Made by a program: the position numbers and the translations under genes. Shown here in pieces: positions 51,282-60,736 of a stretch of 64,000 bases of DNA. Every line of letters begins with the position of its first letter. Positions within the stretch are counted from its first letter, which is position 1. The DNA comes from Saccharicrinis sp963677345 (GTDB lineage: Bacteria; Bacteroidota; Bacteroidia; Bacteroidales; Marinilabiliaceae): positions 186,001 to 250,000 of the forward strand of contig CAXXLC010000029.1 in NCBI GenBank assembly GCA_963677345.2, written 5' to 3'. The notes below the pieces were generated by a model. That model had not been told where the DNA came from. It was given only the letters and a program-made list of their open reading frames with translations, and did no database searches.

Positions 51282-52283
51282 ATGAAAAAGGAGTTGTTGA
51301 AAGTAGATAATTTGTTAGTTGGGTATAATGTAGATTCAGCACCATTACATTCAGGTATCAATGTTGAGGTAAAGGAAGGGGAATTTATTTGTTTGCTTGG
51401 TCCTAATGGGGCAGGTAAGTCAACCTTAATTAAAACGCTTTCGGGATTTTTAAAGCCCTTAAAAGGAACTGTCTTTTATGGAGACCAAGATCTGAATTTA
51501 TTACAGGAATCGAAGGTTTCAAGGATGGTTAGTGTGGTTTTAACAGATAGAATACAGGTACAAAACCTGACTGTTTTTGAGCTGGTTTCTTTAGGAAGGA
51601 CACCCTATACCGGTTTTTTTGGAAAGCTGACAACACATGATATACAATTAATAGATAAGGCTATTGATGAAGTTGGTTTAAGTGAGTATCGATACAAGAG
51701 TATTGATAAAATGAGTGACGGTGAGAGACAGAAAGTAATGATAGCCAAAGCATTAGTTCAGGAAACGCCTTTTATCATACTTGATGAACCAACAGCTTTT
51801 TTGGATTTACCTGCTAAATTGGAAATAATGCAACTGCTTAAGCGTTTATCATGCGAAAAAGGTAGAGGAATTCTTTTGTCTACTCATGATTTAGAGATGG
51901 CCCTCCAAATTGCAGATAAAATATGGTTGTTAGCCAAGGGTAAAGACTTAAAGGTAGGAATTCCTGAAGACCTTGTCTTATCAAATGATTTTAAAGCCTT
52001 TTTTGAAAGGGAAGGAATTGTTTTTGATAATATGTCTGGTTCGTTTAAATATCATAGAACTCATAGTAAACCTGTTGCAATTGAAGGAAATGATGTTGCA
52101 ACACAGTGGGTGAGAAGAGCTTTATATCGTTTAGGTTATAAAACAGTACAATCAGACTCCGATTATAAAATTACGGTTTCAGCCAATGGTGTAAATAATT
52201 TTTGTCTGTATAAGAGCAATCAAAAGGTTTTGGAGTGCACTAAAATTCAGGATCTAATGGAAAAAATAATGGAAGTTTATTGA
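51282..52283 (+). CDS. btuD: ABC transporter ATPase (BtuD-like) with extra C-terminal domain
   Basis: 333 residues. Nucleotide-binding domain at about 1-250: Walker A GPNGAGKST, signature KMSDGERQKVMIAKAL, Walker B FIILDEPTAFLD and a His-switch STHDLE. A further ~80 residues (from FKYHRTHSKPVAIEG onward) are an additional domain, common in Bacteroidota importers of this type and of unknown role. Its stop codon lies in a hairpin shared with the convergent FKBP gene. Confidence 0.9.
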   Translation: MKKELLKVDNLLVGYNVDSAPLHSGINVEVKEGEFICLLGPNGAGKSTLIKTLSGFLKPLKGTVFYGDQDLNLLQESKVSRMVSVVLTDRIQVQNLTVFELVSLGRTPYTGFFGKLTTHDIQLIDKAIDEVGLSEYRYKSIDKMSDGERQKVMIAKALVQETPFIILDEPTAFLDLPAKLEIMQLLKRLSCEKGRGILLSTHDLEMALQIADKIWLLAKGKDLKVGIPEDLVLSNDFKAFFEREGIVFDNMSGSFKYHRTHSKPVAIEGNDVATQWVRRALYRLGYKTVQSDSDYKITVSANGVNNFCLYKSNQKVLECTKIQDLMEKIMEVY

Positions 52284-52306
52284 TGTTTTTACATCAATAA
52301 AACTCC
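52271..52306. terminator. Bidirectional hairpin containing both stop codons
   Basis: GGAAGTTTATTGATGT (52271-52286) and ACATCAATAAAACTCC (52291-52306) form a 16-bp stem (14 pairs). The btuD and FKBP genes both end in a Tyr codon followed by TGATGT, so each arm carries one stop codon. No strong T run, so termination efficiency is uncertain. Confidence 0.6.
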
Positions 52307-52725
52307 ACAAGATTTACATCAAATATTACAACTGCATTTGGTCCGATTCTGCCACCAGAGCCTTTTTTACCCCATCCAAGTTCTGGAGGAACAAAAAACT
52401 TATGACGACTTCCTGGTTTCATCATCATTAGTCCTTCCTGATATCCTTCAATTGTTTCACTTAATTTAAATTCCATAGTCGAATTTTCTTTATAAGTGTC
52501 ATCAAGAATTTTACCTCCAAGAAGCATGGCTCTTTGCTGAACAATTACAATACTATCTTCTACAGGTGAATCACCTTCGCCTTCTTTAATAATTTCATAT
52601 TGCAGTCCGGATGAAGTTTCTTTGATATTTGGTTTTTTAAGGTTCTGAACTAAAAAATCATCAGAATTTTTTCTGTTTTGGCCAGCAGAACCACCTAACT
52701 TTTGCTTCTTATTTCCTCTTGCCAT
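52294..52725 (-). CDS. FKBP-type peptidyl-prolyl isomerase
   Basis: 143 residues, cytoplasmic, with a short lysine-rich N-terminus. The FKBP fold shows EGDSPVEDSIVIVQQRAMLL, EGYQEGLMMMKPGSRHKFFV and PPELGWGKKGSGGRIGPNAV then VIFDVNLVEF. It catalyses cis-trans proline isomerisation; a small stand-alone member of the family. It follows the endonuclease/phosphatase-fold gene by 42 bases. Confidence 0.85.
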   Translation of the reverse strand: MARGNKKQKLGGSAGQNRKNSDDFLVQNLKKPNIKETSSGLQYEIIKEGEGDSPVEDSIVIVQQRAMLLGGKILDDTYKENSTMEFKLSETIEGYQEGLMMMKPGSRHKFFVPPELGWGKKGSGGRIGPNAVVIFDVNLVEFY

Positions 52726-52767
52726 AACTTAATTTCTTTGGTAGCTGGATATTGTATGTTAGATGTT

Positions 52768-53808
52768 CTACCTGGATTGAGATTCTTTTAATGTGATATA
52801 AACGGGTAAGTGATCGCTATATCCGTTTAAATAATTTTTTCCACCAAATGTACGTAAAAGGTTACCTTTGTATTTTCCATCCTGTTGAATCAAAAATGGT
52901 TTGTTGTATACTACTGTAGTGTCAAATGATAAACCTTCAGTATCATTAATAACAGCATTCGAAACTATAATCTGATCAAATAAATCCCATTTTCCTTTGT
53001 AATATAAAGAGCCTTTACCTGAATTAAATATTTTTGCCATAGGATTGTAAAGTTTGTCCTTAGAACTATGTTCCGGGTCTTTTTTTAATAGGTATTTTGA
53101 GACGGATTCATTTGTGGGATTATCGTTTAAATCACCCATTGTGATTATTTTTGCATGTTCATTTTCATTCAATAAAGAATCTATAATTTGTCTGTTCAAC
53201 ATAGCAGCGGCTTTACGGTGTGGACGACTTCTTTTTTCTCCTCCATACCTGCTCGGCCAGTGATTAACAATAATATTTATAGTATCCGAATCTAAAATTC
53301 CTTTAACCAGTAACTGATCTCTTGTGTAAATTCTGTAACCGGAATCAATATCATGTATGATTAAAGGAAATATTTTGTTGTCAATAACTTTAAAAGATTC
53401 AGGATTATATAACAAAGCTACATCAATACCTCTCTTGTCCGGAGAATCATGATGGACAATTTTATAATTGTAGTTTTTTAAATAAGAGCTTGAACACAAG
53501 TCATCAAGAACTCCTTTGTTTTCAACTTCACAAACGCCAATAATATCAGGAGCGGTTAATTTTATATCTTCACCAAGATTTGCAATTACTTTACTCATCT
53601 TTTCTATTTTAGAAGAATACTTTTCAGAATTCCATTTTCTAAAACCTTCAGGTGTAAATTCGTCATCTCTTATATCTGGATTGTTGATGGTGTCAAATAA
53701 ATTTTCCAGATTATAAAATGCAATGATACGTTTTTGTGACGGTTTGTTTTTACATTGATAAAGTAATACAGATAATAAACATATTATCATAAAAGTTCTT
53801 GTATTCAT
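52768..53808 (-). CDS. Endonuclease/exonuclease/phosphatase-fold lipoprotein
   Basis: 346 residues with a lipoprotein signal (ICLLSVLLYQCKNK). The fold has the usual motifs in order: AFYNLENLFDT, DIIGVCEVENKGVL, HHDSPDKRGIDVALLY, VNHWPSRYGGEKRSRP, ITMGDLNDNP and a terminal GYSDHLPVYI, i.e. all catalytic Asp/His positions. Likely a surface nuclease or phosphoesterase acting on nucleic acid or phospholipid. Confidence 0.85.
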   Translation of the reverse strand: MNTRTFMIICLLSVLLYQCKNKPSQKRIIAFYNLENLFDTINNPDIRDDEFTPEGFRKWNSEKYSSKIEKMSKVIANLGEDIKLTAPDIIGVCEVENKGVLDDLCSSSYLKNYNYKIVHHDSPDKRGIDVALLYNPESFKVIDNKIFPLIIHDIDSGYRIYTRDQLLVKGILDSDTINIIVNHWPSRYGGEKRSRPHRKAAAMLNRQIIDSLLNENEHAKIITMGDLNDNPTNESVSKYLLKKDPEHSSKDKLYNPMAKIFNSGKGSLYYKGKWDLFDQIIVSNAVINDTEGLSFDTTVVYNKPFLIQQDGKYKGNLLRTFGGKNYLNGYSDHLPVYITLKESQSR

Positions 53809-53906
53809 CTACTTATAAATATTAATAAAGAAGAGGTTTGTAGTCTTCGTGTTTAACAACTACTGCAAAGGTATTAAATAAACACATAATTTCGACTTTT
53901 GAATGT

Positions 53907-54278
53907 TTATATTCCAATTTCTTTTATAATATCTCTTATTCTGTCAAGATGAATATCTTGTAGTTGATGGTTTTTTTGTCTTAGTTTTAAATGATCTTTA
54001 TAATATTCATGTTCATATGTAATAGGGAAATCCTTATTGTAATATTTTAATTCCTGCTCCTTAATGTTAATTCGGCTTTTTAACTTTTCAAGATTATCTT
54101 TGTGTTCTTCTAAAGCTAATAATTCAATGGGATTTAAAGAGTCTTTTTTTCTATCTTTGGGAAGTTTATGGTTTTGAGAAATCATTAAGTCTACTTCGCT
54201 GATAAATAGCTCAAGTCTTTTTTTCCATAAAATGTGTTCTAACTCCAGGTCCATCAATTGTATCGATCCGTTTTTCAT
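53907..54278 (-). CDS. Helical protein, unknown function
   Basis: 123 residues, almost entirely charged helix: LELEHILWKKRLELFISEVD, LLALEEHKDNLEKLKSRI and LRQKNHQLQDIHLDRIRD. Probably a coiled coil. No membrane segment or known family. Located between a nuclease-like gene and nadC, with a repeated-motif region upstream. Confidence 0.5.
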   Translation of the reverse strand: MKNGSIQLMDLELEHILWKKRLELFISEVDLMISQNHKLPKDRKKDSLNPIELLALEEHKDNLEKLKSRINIKEQELKYYNKDFPITYEHEYYKDHLKLRQKNHQLQDIHLDRIRDIIKEIGI

Positions 54279-54485
54279 TTCTTCAAATTTTAACAGTTAA
54301 ATGCATTTGATGTAACTTGCCTCTATTGATATTTCAAAATGAGAAGTCTTTGACTTTGGTGATCACTCAGTTCTCGTGGCTCGTTTCATCTTAATGTGTG
54401 TTAACTCAAATAATAAATATGTAATCTCTCTTATTAAAAGTAAGAAATTAAGAAGAAAAAAACCAGAGTATTATGTTTGTAAAAA
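54279..54485. other. Intergenic region with one copy of a repeated motif
   Basis: Near 54343-54395 it carries TGAC, TTCTCGTGGCTCGTTTCATC, TGTGTGTTAA, shared in order with 36905-36955 and, inverted, 18254-18290. The rest is AT-rich and featureless up to the nadC terminator. Confidence 0.45.
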
Positions 54486-54489
54486 AACA

Positions 54490-54517
54490 AAAGTTGACTA
54501 ATAATATAGTCAACTTT
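54490..54517 (-). terminator. Terminator of nadC
   Basis: Perfect 11-bp stem AAAGTTGACTA (54490-54500) / TAGTCAACTTT (54507-54517), with T residues following on the minus strand. Confidence 0.9.
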
Positions 54518-54538
54518 AAATTTTTGTTTTATTGGTAT

Positions 54539-55384
54539 TTATAAAGCCTTTAAACTTAAATCCAAGCTTTTGATTTGGTGGGTCAATGCTCCTACAGATA
54601 TATAATCAACACCACACTCAGCGTAATCTCTAAGTGTATCTAGTGTTATGCCTCCTGATGATTCTGTTTCGTATTTTCCTGCAATTAAAATAACTGCCTT
54701 TTTAGTTTCTTCGGGAGTAAAATTATCCAGCATTATTCTGTGAATTCCGCCTACCCTCAAAACTTCGTTTAATTCATCAAAATCTCTGACTTCAACTTCA
54801 ATTTTCAGAACTTTGTTATTTTCTTTAAGATATTTATGTACTGAATGTATTGCTTTTTCAATTCCTCCTGCAAAGTCAATATGATTGTCCTTAAGCATGA
54901 TCATATCGTATAATCCTATTCTGTGATTTACACCACCTCCAATTTTTACTGCTAATTTTTCAATTTCTCTTAAACCTGGAGTCGTTTTTCTTGTGTCCAG
55001 AACCTTCGTGTGCAGTCCTTCCAGTTTCTTTACGTAAATACTTGTATTTGTTGCTATACCACTCATGCGCTGCATGATGTTTAATACCAGGCGTTCAGCT
55101 TTGAGTAAATCAAGAATTTTGCCTTCTACAATAAAAATTACATCACCTGTTTTTACTGGCGTTCCATCTTCAATGAAGGATTGAATTTTTATATTTGGAT
55201 CGAATTTTTTAAAAACTCTTTTGGCAATATCAACGCCTGCAATTATTCCGTTTTCTTTAACCAGCAGTTGCGCTTTACCTATAGCTGTTTCGGGTATACA
55301 TGATTGAGAGGAATGATCACCATCGCCAACATCTTCACGAATAGCGTTGTCAATAATAGCATTCAGTGTACTTTCGTTAATCAT
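54539..55384 (-). CDS. nadC: Nicotinate-nucleotide pyrophosphorylase (carboxylating)
   Basis: 281-residue NadC (quinolinate phosphoribosyltransferase), which turns quinolinate and PRPP into nicotinate mononucleotide in NAD synthesis. Motifs: REDVGDGDHSS, LNIMQRMSGIATNT, LDTRKTTPGLREIEKLAVK (first 20 residues), GGGVNHRIGLYDMIMLKDNH in outline, and SGGITLDTLRDYAECGVDYIS in outline. The reading overlaps the upstream DUF4783 gene by eight bases, so they are coupled. Confidence 0.95.
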   Translation of the reverse strand: MINESTLNAIIDNAIREDVGDGDHSSQSCIPETAIGKAQLLVKENGIIAGVDIAKRVFKKFDPNIKIQSFIEDGTPVKTGDVIFIVEGKILDLLKAERLVLNIMQRMSGIATNTSIYVKKLEGLHTKVLDTRKTTPGLREIEKLAVKIGGGVNHRIGLYDMIMLKDNHIDFAGGIEKAIHSVHKYLKENNKVLKIEVEVRDFDELNEVLRVGGIHRIMLDNFTPEETKKAVILIAGKYETESSGGITLDTLRDYAECGVDYISVGALTHQIKSLDLSLKAL

Positions 55385-55784
55385 CTTCTTTTTCTATTCT
55401 TAATTGATGTATGTAGGTTATGTTTTCTTTGTTTTTTGTTAAGAAGTAAAACCTGTAAACATTATTATTACTTTGGTATTTACCAATAGCAAATGCTGAG
55501 TTTTCGCGTTTACCCTGATGTATTATTTTGAAACTTTTTATTGGATTATGCTTGAAAAAATCTTCCAATACAAGTTTTGCCTGGGATTCGCTGAAAACAC
55601 CTGATTTTTGAGGTAAAACCAGTTCAATCTTGCCATTAAAATATTGAGATAGTTCTTGTGCATTTGCGTTTTGAGTGGCTTTAATAATAGAATCTGGAAG
55701 CTGACAAAATGATTCATTTGTTATTCCAAACAATAAAATAAATATTATTAAACCCAATCGGGTTTTTGATGCTGAACTTTTCAT
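55377..55784 (-). CDS. Secreted DUF4783-like protein
   Basis: 135 residues with a signal peptide (LGLIIFILLFGITNESFC). The family core has SQYFNGKIELVLPQKSGVFS, QAKLVLEDFFKHNPIKSF and FAIGKYQSNNNVYRFYFLTK, an NTF2-like domain of unknown function often located next to nadC in Bacteroidota. Confidence 0.8.
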   Translation of the reverse strand: MKSSASKTRLGLIIFILLFGITNESFCQLPDSIIKATQNANAQELSQYFNGKIELVLPQKSGVFSESQAKLVLEDFFKHNPIKSFKIIHQGKRENSAFAIGKYQSNNNVYRFYFLTKNKENITYIHQLRIEKEDD

Positions 55785-55980
55785 TTTATATTTTTTGGTG
55801 AAACAAAAGTAATAGTATTACAAATACTAAACCATTATTTTTATGTGAATTTGTGTATTTCAAATATAAATCCCCTTTTAATGCTTTTTATACGGCGGTA
55901 TCTTAAAATGGTTCTAATATTTTATATTTTTGAGATTTAATTCAAGGATGTTTCACAAATAATAGTAAAGTATTTTATTA

Positions 55981-56454
55981 ATGAAAGTAGTTTTAGTTTT
56001 GATAGGGAAAACAGATGAAAAATATTTAGAAATCGGTATTAATAAATACGTAGACAGGTTAAAGCACTATATTCCTTTTGAGATTAAAATAATTCCTGAT
56101 TTAAAAAATACTAAAAACTTATCTGAAATTCAGCAGAAGGAAAAAGAGGGAGAACTTATTTTGCAGCAGATTCAGCCTGGAGATGAGGTCGTATTGCTGG
56201 ATGAAGGTGGCAAGTTGTTTTCTTCACGTGAATTTGCCGGATTTATGGAACAAAAATTGTTAAGAGGCCTTAAGCGTTTGGTTTTTGTAGTCGGTGGTCC
56301 ATATGGATTTTCAAATCAGGTGTATTCCCAAAGTAATGGTAAGATTTCTTTATCAAAAATGACTTTTTCTCACCAAATGGTCAGGTTGATATTTACAGAG
56401 CAATTATACAGGGCAATGACTATATTAAAGAATCAACCATATCATCACGATTAG
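55981..56454 (+). CDS. rlmH: 23S rRNA pseudouridine(1915) N3-methyltransferase RlmH
   Basis: 157 residues, normal length. SPOUT-fold methyltransferase that modifies pseudouridine 1915 of 23S rRNA. Motifs: LVLIGKTDEKYLEIGINKY at the start, VVLLDEGGKLFSSREFAGFM, RLVFVVGGPYGFS and the C-terminal LSKMTFSHQMVRLIFTEQLY and the final NQPYHHD. It is followed by the histidine kinase after 10 bases. Confidence 0.95.
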   Translation: MKVVLVLIGKTDEKYLEIGINKYVDRLKHYIPFEIKIIPDLKNTKNLSEIQQKEKEGELILQQIQPGDEVVLLDEGGKLFSSREFAGFMEQKLLRGLKRLVFVVGGPYGFSNQVYSQSNGKISLSKMTFSHQMVRLIFTEQLYRAMTILKNQPYHHD

Positions 56455-56464
56455 AACTTGTTTT

Positions 56465-59400
56465 ATGCAAATACGATTAAAGCACTTATTACTATCCTGG
56501 CAGGTGTTACTGTTGTTGACTTCTGTTATAGTTACCTGGATTTTTTCGTGGGCTTATTATAATTATAATAACCAGTCGTTTAGTTCTTTACGTTTTCAGA
56601 GTATTTTACAGCAACAAGTGGTTGAATCTGAACGATATGTTAAAGAGTTTAATTCGTATTTATCTAAAGATGATGAGTGGCGAGCTGTAGATACAACTAT
56701 GACCTCAAAACCTGAAGGGATTGAAGTATTGGTTTATAAAAACGATTCTTTATGCTGTTGGACTAATCATGTTTTACCGTTTAGGAATGAAGATGAGTCG
56801 TTGCTAAAGCAAAGAGTTGCCTTATTTGGTAATACCTGGTATTTAATTAAGAGTCATAAATACAAAGATTGGGATGTGTTTTGCCTGATTGGAATAAAGA
56901 CAGAATATTCGTATAATAATGAGTTTTTAAAAGAGGAGTTTGCGATTGATATACCTGTTGCTTTTTGTAAAAAAATTTGTGTAGATCTGAATGCAAATGG
57001 GGAGAAGGTATATGATATTGAAGGAAATTATTTATTTACAGCTCAGGATTGTAAAGATTCTAATCCAACTTATGCAAATTGGGGTATTGTTTTCTTACTG
57101 TTAAGTATAATATTGTATATACAGGTTATTATTGTAGCCATAAAACGACAAGAAACTAATTTATGTAATTACCTCGTATTTATTTTTAGCCTGGTTTTTA
57201 GTTCATTTATATATTGGTTACATATCCATTTTCAGTATCCTGAATTTCTTTTTGAAACGTATTTGTTTTCACCGGTGTATTTTGGAGCTACCCGCTTGTT
57301 TCCTAATTTAGGCAGCTTGTTGTTGTTTGCCATTTTAGTTTTTTCTGAGTCTTTTATTTTTTATAAATACGTTTTGACGCCATCGTACATATTAAAACTT
57401 AATAAGAAAAAATTCTATCGAAATATAATTATTGCAGGTGTGTTGTCGGTAACTTTTGGTTTTTGGCATATTCAAAATTATATAGTTAAATTATTGGTAT
57501 CTAATTCATTATCAGCCCCAATATTATTTAAGGTTTCTGATATCCATTTTTTAGATCTGGTTAGATTTTTTATAATTAGTCTCCTATTGCTTTCGGTAGT
57601 ATTGGTAATGGAAAAAGTGTTTATTATTTTCTTAAAACAAGTAAGTAAAAAGACACTTTCAATAATAGTATTCATTGTTGTTGTTGTACTTGCTTTATAT
57701 AGTTTTAGTCTCATTTTCTGGGTTTACTCTTTTATGTTTTTAGTTGTTGCCAATATGCTTATTTGGGTTACCCGTCGTAAAAGCTATCATGCTTACTCTA
57801 CATTTATATGGTTTGTGGCTGTATTCTCTGTTTTCTCCGTATATTCCTTTTATTTCCATAACTATAATAAGGAAAGAGAAGAACGTAAGTTGTTGATCGA
57901 AAATCTTTCTTTTAGGTTATCTGTTGAGGAGGATCCCTTATCTGAATTATTATTAAAAGAATTAGAAGATGCTTTAGGCAGCGACTCCTCAATTATTGCA
58001 GAAGTTTCTAAAAAAGAACTTGACGTTGAATTTATTACAAAATATCTTAAGGTTAATTATTTTCATGGTTATCTGGAGAGATATGAATTGCAGGTTATTC
58101 CTTGTTGGCCTGGAGGAGATGTACTCATAAATAGTAGTAACGAAAAACATAATTGTTATGAGTATTTCAATAAAATGCTTAATAAGGACGGATCATGGGT
58201 GCTGGATAGTAAACATTTTTATTTTCTTAAAAACCAGGCAGATCTGGTAACTTATTTTGGAGTGTTTAAATTTTTTGAAGGTAATCCTGAAAAAGAAACA
58301 TGTTTGTTCTTAGAACTAGTTTCAAAACCATTTTTCGAAGGTCCAGGATATCCTGAATTATTATTATCAGAAAGAGAGAGTAAATTAAAAGAACCACTGG
58401 CGAATTATTCATATGCCAAGTATGTTGATGGTCAATTGGCTAAGGAGGTTGGTGATTTTAAATATCCAATTCAGTTGAATAGATTAACAACAAAATTAAA
58501 AAATTTTAAATTTTTTAATTCTGAAGATTTTTCTCATTTAATTTATCAACCTCAAGATAATGTTTGTATTATACTGTCCTTGCCAATTGTCAATTTCTCT
58601 ATGATATTGATTGCTTTTTCAATTTTATTTGTCTCATTCTTTATTTTTGGTTCTTTTTTAATTCTCCTGACACGTCTTAAAAGAGGACGTATTATGTATG
58701 ATTTTACGGTTCAGGAACGAATTCAAATTGCCTTTATTGGTTTGATGATGGCTTTGTTATTGGTGATAGCAAGTGGTTCAGTATGGCAAACAATAAGGAG
58801 TTTTGAGGTCAAAAACAATCAGATACTTTCTGAAAAGATCAGATCTGTTTTAATGGAACTTGACCATATTATCGGAACAGAAGAAGAACTTACTCCTGAT
58901 ATGGAAGAATATCTTGAATACCTTTTGAAAAAGTTTTCCAGTGTTTTTTACACGGATTTAAATTTATATGGGACAAATGGTAGATTAATTGCTACTTCTC
59001 GTCCTGAATTGTTTGATAAAGGACTGTCGGGACATTTAATGAATAGTCGGGGTTACATAGAATTGAACAGGAAAGGGGAGGTGGAGTTTATTCATGAGGA
59101 GGCCATAGGTAGTTTAAAATACTTATCTGTTTATGTTCCCTTTATTAACGATAATAATAAGGTGCTTGCTTATCTGAATATGCCTTATTTTGTAGGAACA
59201 AGTGAGCTGCGTGATGAAATTTCTTCATTGGTAATGGGAATTATTAATTTTTACCTGATTTTTTTAATTATTGTAATTGGACTTACGGTAGTGGTATCGC
59301 GTAAAATTACACATCCATTAAAGGTGATTCAGTCAAAAATGGGTCAATTGAGTTTAGGCAAGAGAAATGAAAAGATTGAGTATAAAGGTAAGGATGAAAT

Positions 59401-60151
59401 AGGGCAGTTAGTTATTGAGTATAATCGTATGGTTGAGGAGTTATCGGAAAGTGCTGAGAAACTTGCTAAATCGGAGAGGGAGATGGCTTGGAGGGAGATG
59501 GCTCGTCAGATTGCCCACGAAATAAAAAATCCATTGACACCAATGAAGCTTAGTATTCAATACTTAGAAAGAGCTTATAAAGACAATGCCTCTGATTTTG
59601 ATGAAAAGCTTAAAAAGGTTTCAACTACCTTAGTTGATCAAATAGATAATTTATCAAATATTGCATCAGAATTTTCGAACTTTGCCAAGATGCCTATTGC
59701 AAAAAGGAAGAAAATTGATGTGGTGGAGGTCTTAATGCATTGTGTTTCCTTGTTTGATAAAGCAAAGGAATTAGATTTTGTTGTAAATAAAAACAGTATT
59801 GAAAAATATTGGATTTATGCAGACCCTGAACAAATGAATAGCGTTTTCACAAATCTTATAAAAAATGCCATCCAATCTATTCCATCAAAAAGAAAAGGTG
59901 TAATTGAAGTTGATGTTAATGCTGTAGGAAATCATGTTGTTATAAAGGTAACAGATAATGGGTTAGGTATAGATGAGGAAATACAAGAAAAGTTGTTTTC
60001 ACCTAATTTTACTACTAAAAGCAGTGGAATGGGATTGGGGTTAGCAATTGTGAAAAATATTGTGGTAAATAGTAAAGGAAAGATTTGGTTTAGTACAAAG
60101 ATTAACGAGGGAACATCTTTTTATGTGCAATTTCCTAATTATGATGATTAA
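56465..60151 (+). CDS. Very large membrane histidine kinase
   Basis: 1228 residues, over twice the usual size. From the N-terminus: one membrane segment (about 12-30), an exported domain (30-195), a cluster of about eight membrane segments (200-455), a second exported domain (460-705), two membrane segments (about 715-735 and 755-775), a third exported domain (780-925), another segment (927-950), HAMP (950-1005), HisKA with MARQIAHEIKNPLTPMKLS and HATPase with FTNLIKNAIQSI, DNGLGIDEEIQEKLF and GMGLGLAIVKNI. All kinase motifs are intact. No response regulator follows; the convergent gene encodes a LuxR-type regulator. Confidence 0.85.
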   Translation: MQIRLKHLLLSWQVLLLLTSVIVTWIFSWAYYNYNNQSFSSLRFQSILQQQVVESERYVKEFNSYLSKDDEWRAVDTTMTSKPEGIEVLVYKNDSLCCWTNHVLPFRNEDESLLKQRVALFGNTWYLIKSHKYKDWDVFCLIGIKTEYSYNNEFLKEEFAIDIPVAFCKKICVDLNANGEKVYDIEGNYLFTAQDCKDSNPTYANWGIVFLLLSIILYIQVIIVAIKRQETNLCNYLVFIFSLVFSSFIYWLHIHFQYPEFLFETYLFSPVYFGATRLFPNLGSLLLFAILVFSESFIFYKYVLTPSYILKLNKKKFYRNIIIAGVLSVTFGFWHIQNYIVKLLVSNSLSAPILFKVSDIHFLDLVRFFIISLLLLSVVLVMEKVFIIFLKQVSKKTLSIIVFIVVVVLALYSFSLIFWVYSFMFLVVANMLIWVTRRKSYHAYSTFIWFVAVFSVFSVYSFYFHNYNKEREERKLLIENLSFRLSVEEDPLSELLLKELEDALGSDSSIIAEVSKKELDVEFITKYLKVNYFHGYLERYELQVIPCWPGGDVLINSSNEKHNCYEYFNKMLNKDGSWVLDSKHFYFLKNQADLVTYFGVFKFFEGNPEKETCLFLELVSKPFFEGPGYPELLLSERESKLKEPLANYSYAKYVDGQLAKEVGDFKYPIQLNRLTTKLKNFKFFNSEDFSHLIYQPQDNVCIILSLPIVNFSMILIAFSILFVSFFIFGSFLILLTRLKRGRIMYDFTVQERIQIAFIGLMMALLLVIASGSVWQTIRSFEVKNNQILSEKIRSVLMELDHIIGTEEELTPDMEEYLEYLLKKFSSVFYTDLNLYGTNGRLIATSRPELFDKGLSGHLMNSRGYIELNRKGEVEFIHEEAIGSLKYLSVYVPFINDNNKVLAYLNMPYFVGTSELRDEISSLVMGIINFYLIFLIIVIGLTVVVSRKITHPLKVIQSKMGQLSLGKRNEKIEYKGKDEIGQLVIEYNRMVEELSESAEKLAKSEREMAWREMARQIAHEIKNPLTPMKLSIQYLERAYKDNASDFDEKLKKVSTTLVDQIDNLSNIASEFSNFAKMPIAKRKKIDVVEVLMHCVSLFDKAKELDFVVNKNSIEKYWIYADPEQMNSVFTNLIKNAIQSIPSKRKGVIEVDVNAVGNHVVIKVTDNGLGIDEEIQEKLFSPNFTTKSSGMGLGLAIVKNIVVNSKGKIWFSTKINEGTSFYVQFPNYDD

Positions 60152-60726
60152 GAAATATCTTCCATGCTAATAAGTTGATTTAAGATAGCGTAAACGGTCA
60201 ATCCTGAAACTGTTTTAATGCCCAGTTTTCTTGTTATGTTTTTTCTGTGCGAAATAACAGTATGTGTACTTATAAATAGTTCGTTGGCTACCTCCTTGTT
60301 TGTTTTTCCTAAAGCAATTTTTTGTAAAACTTCTCTCTCTCGTTCACTCAATTCTTCTGAATTTTCTTGTAGTATAGAAGTTTGCTGAACATTTTTAACT
60401 TGCGTTCTCAGTTTATTGATTAAAGCTGATTTGTCGTCAAATACAGATAGTGTTTTATCATTTGTGTTTTTGGGTAATAAAGTATTGTATATGTAAATTA
60501 CTGTAGCATCTGGAGTATGTTTACGTATATTTTCTTCAGCTTGAGGTAAACTACTTAATGTTGTGTTTATGATTATCATATTGGGCATCATCGAGGTCAA
60601 AGCTTCTTTTATATCATCAGCTCCCGATATTTCTTCTATCTGAGTAACTGTTTTTAACTCATTTAGAATTGTTGATAATCCTTTTCTCACTAAATATGAA
60701 GGTTCTGCAACTAATATCCTTACCAT
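60148..60726 (-). CDS. LuxR-type regulator with degenerate receiver domain
   Basis: 192 residues. The C-terminal LuxR helix-turn-helix (about 125-190) is normal: EELSEREREVLQKIALGKTN then ANELFISTHTVISHRKNI. The N-terminal 120 residues resemble a receiver, but where the phosphorylated aspartate should be the sequence is MIIINTTLSSLP (Asn), and the acidic pocket is reduced to VAEPS. It is thus unlikely to be phosphorylated. The stop codon overlaps that of the kinase by four bases. The hemerythrin-like gene lies 10 bases upstream. Confidence 0.8.
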   Translation of the reverse strand: MVRILVAEPSYLVRKGLSTILNELKTVTQIEEISGADDIKEALTSMMPNMIIINTTLSSLPQAEENIRKHTPDATVIYIYNTLLPKNTNDKTLSVFDDKSALINKLRTQVKNVQQTSILQENSEELSEREREVLQKIALGKTNKEVANELFISTHTVISHRKNITRKLGIKTVSGLTVYAILNQLISMEDIS

Positions 60727-60736
60727 TTTTGTAAAT

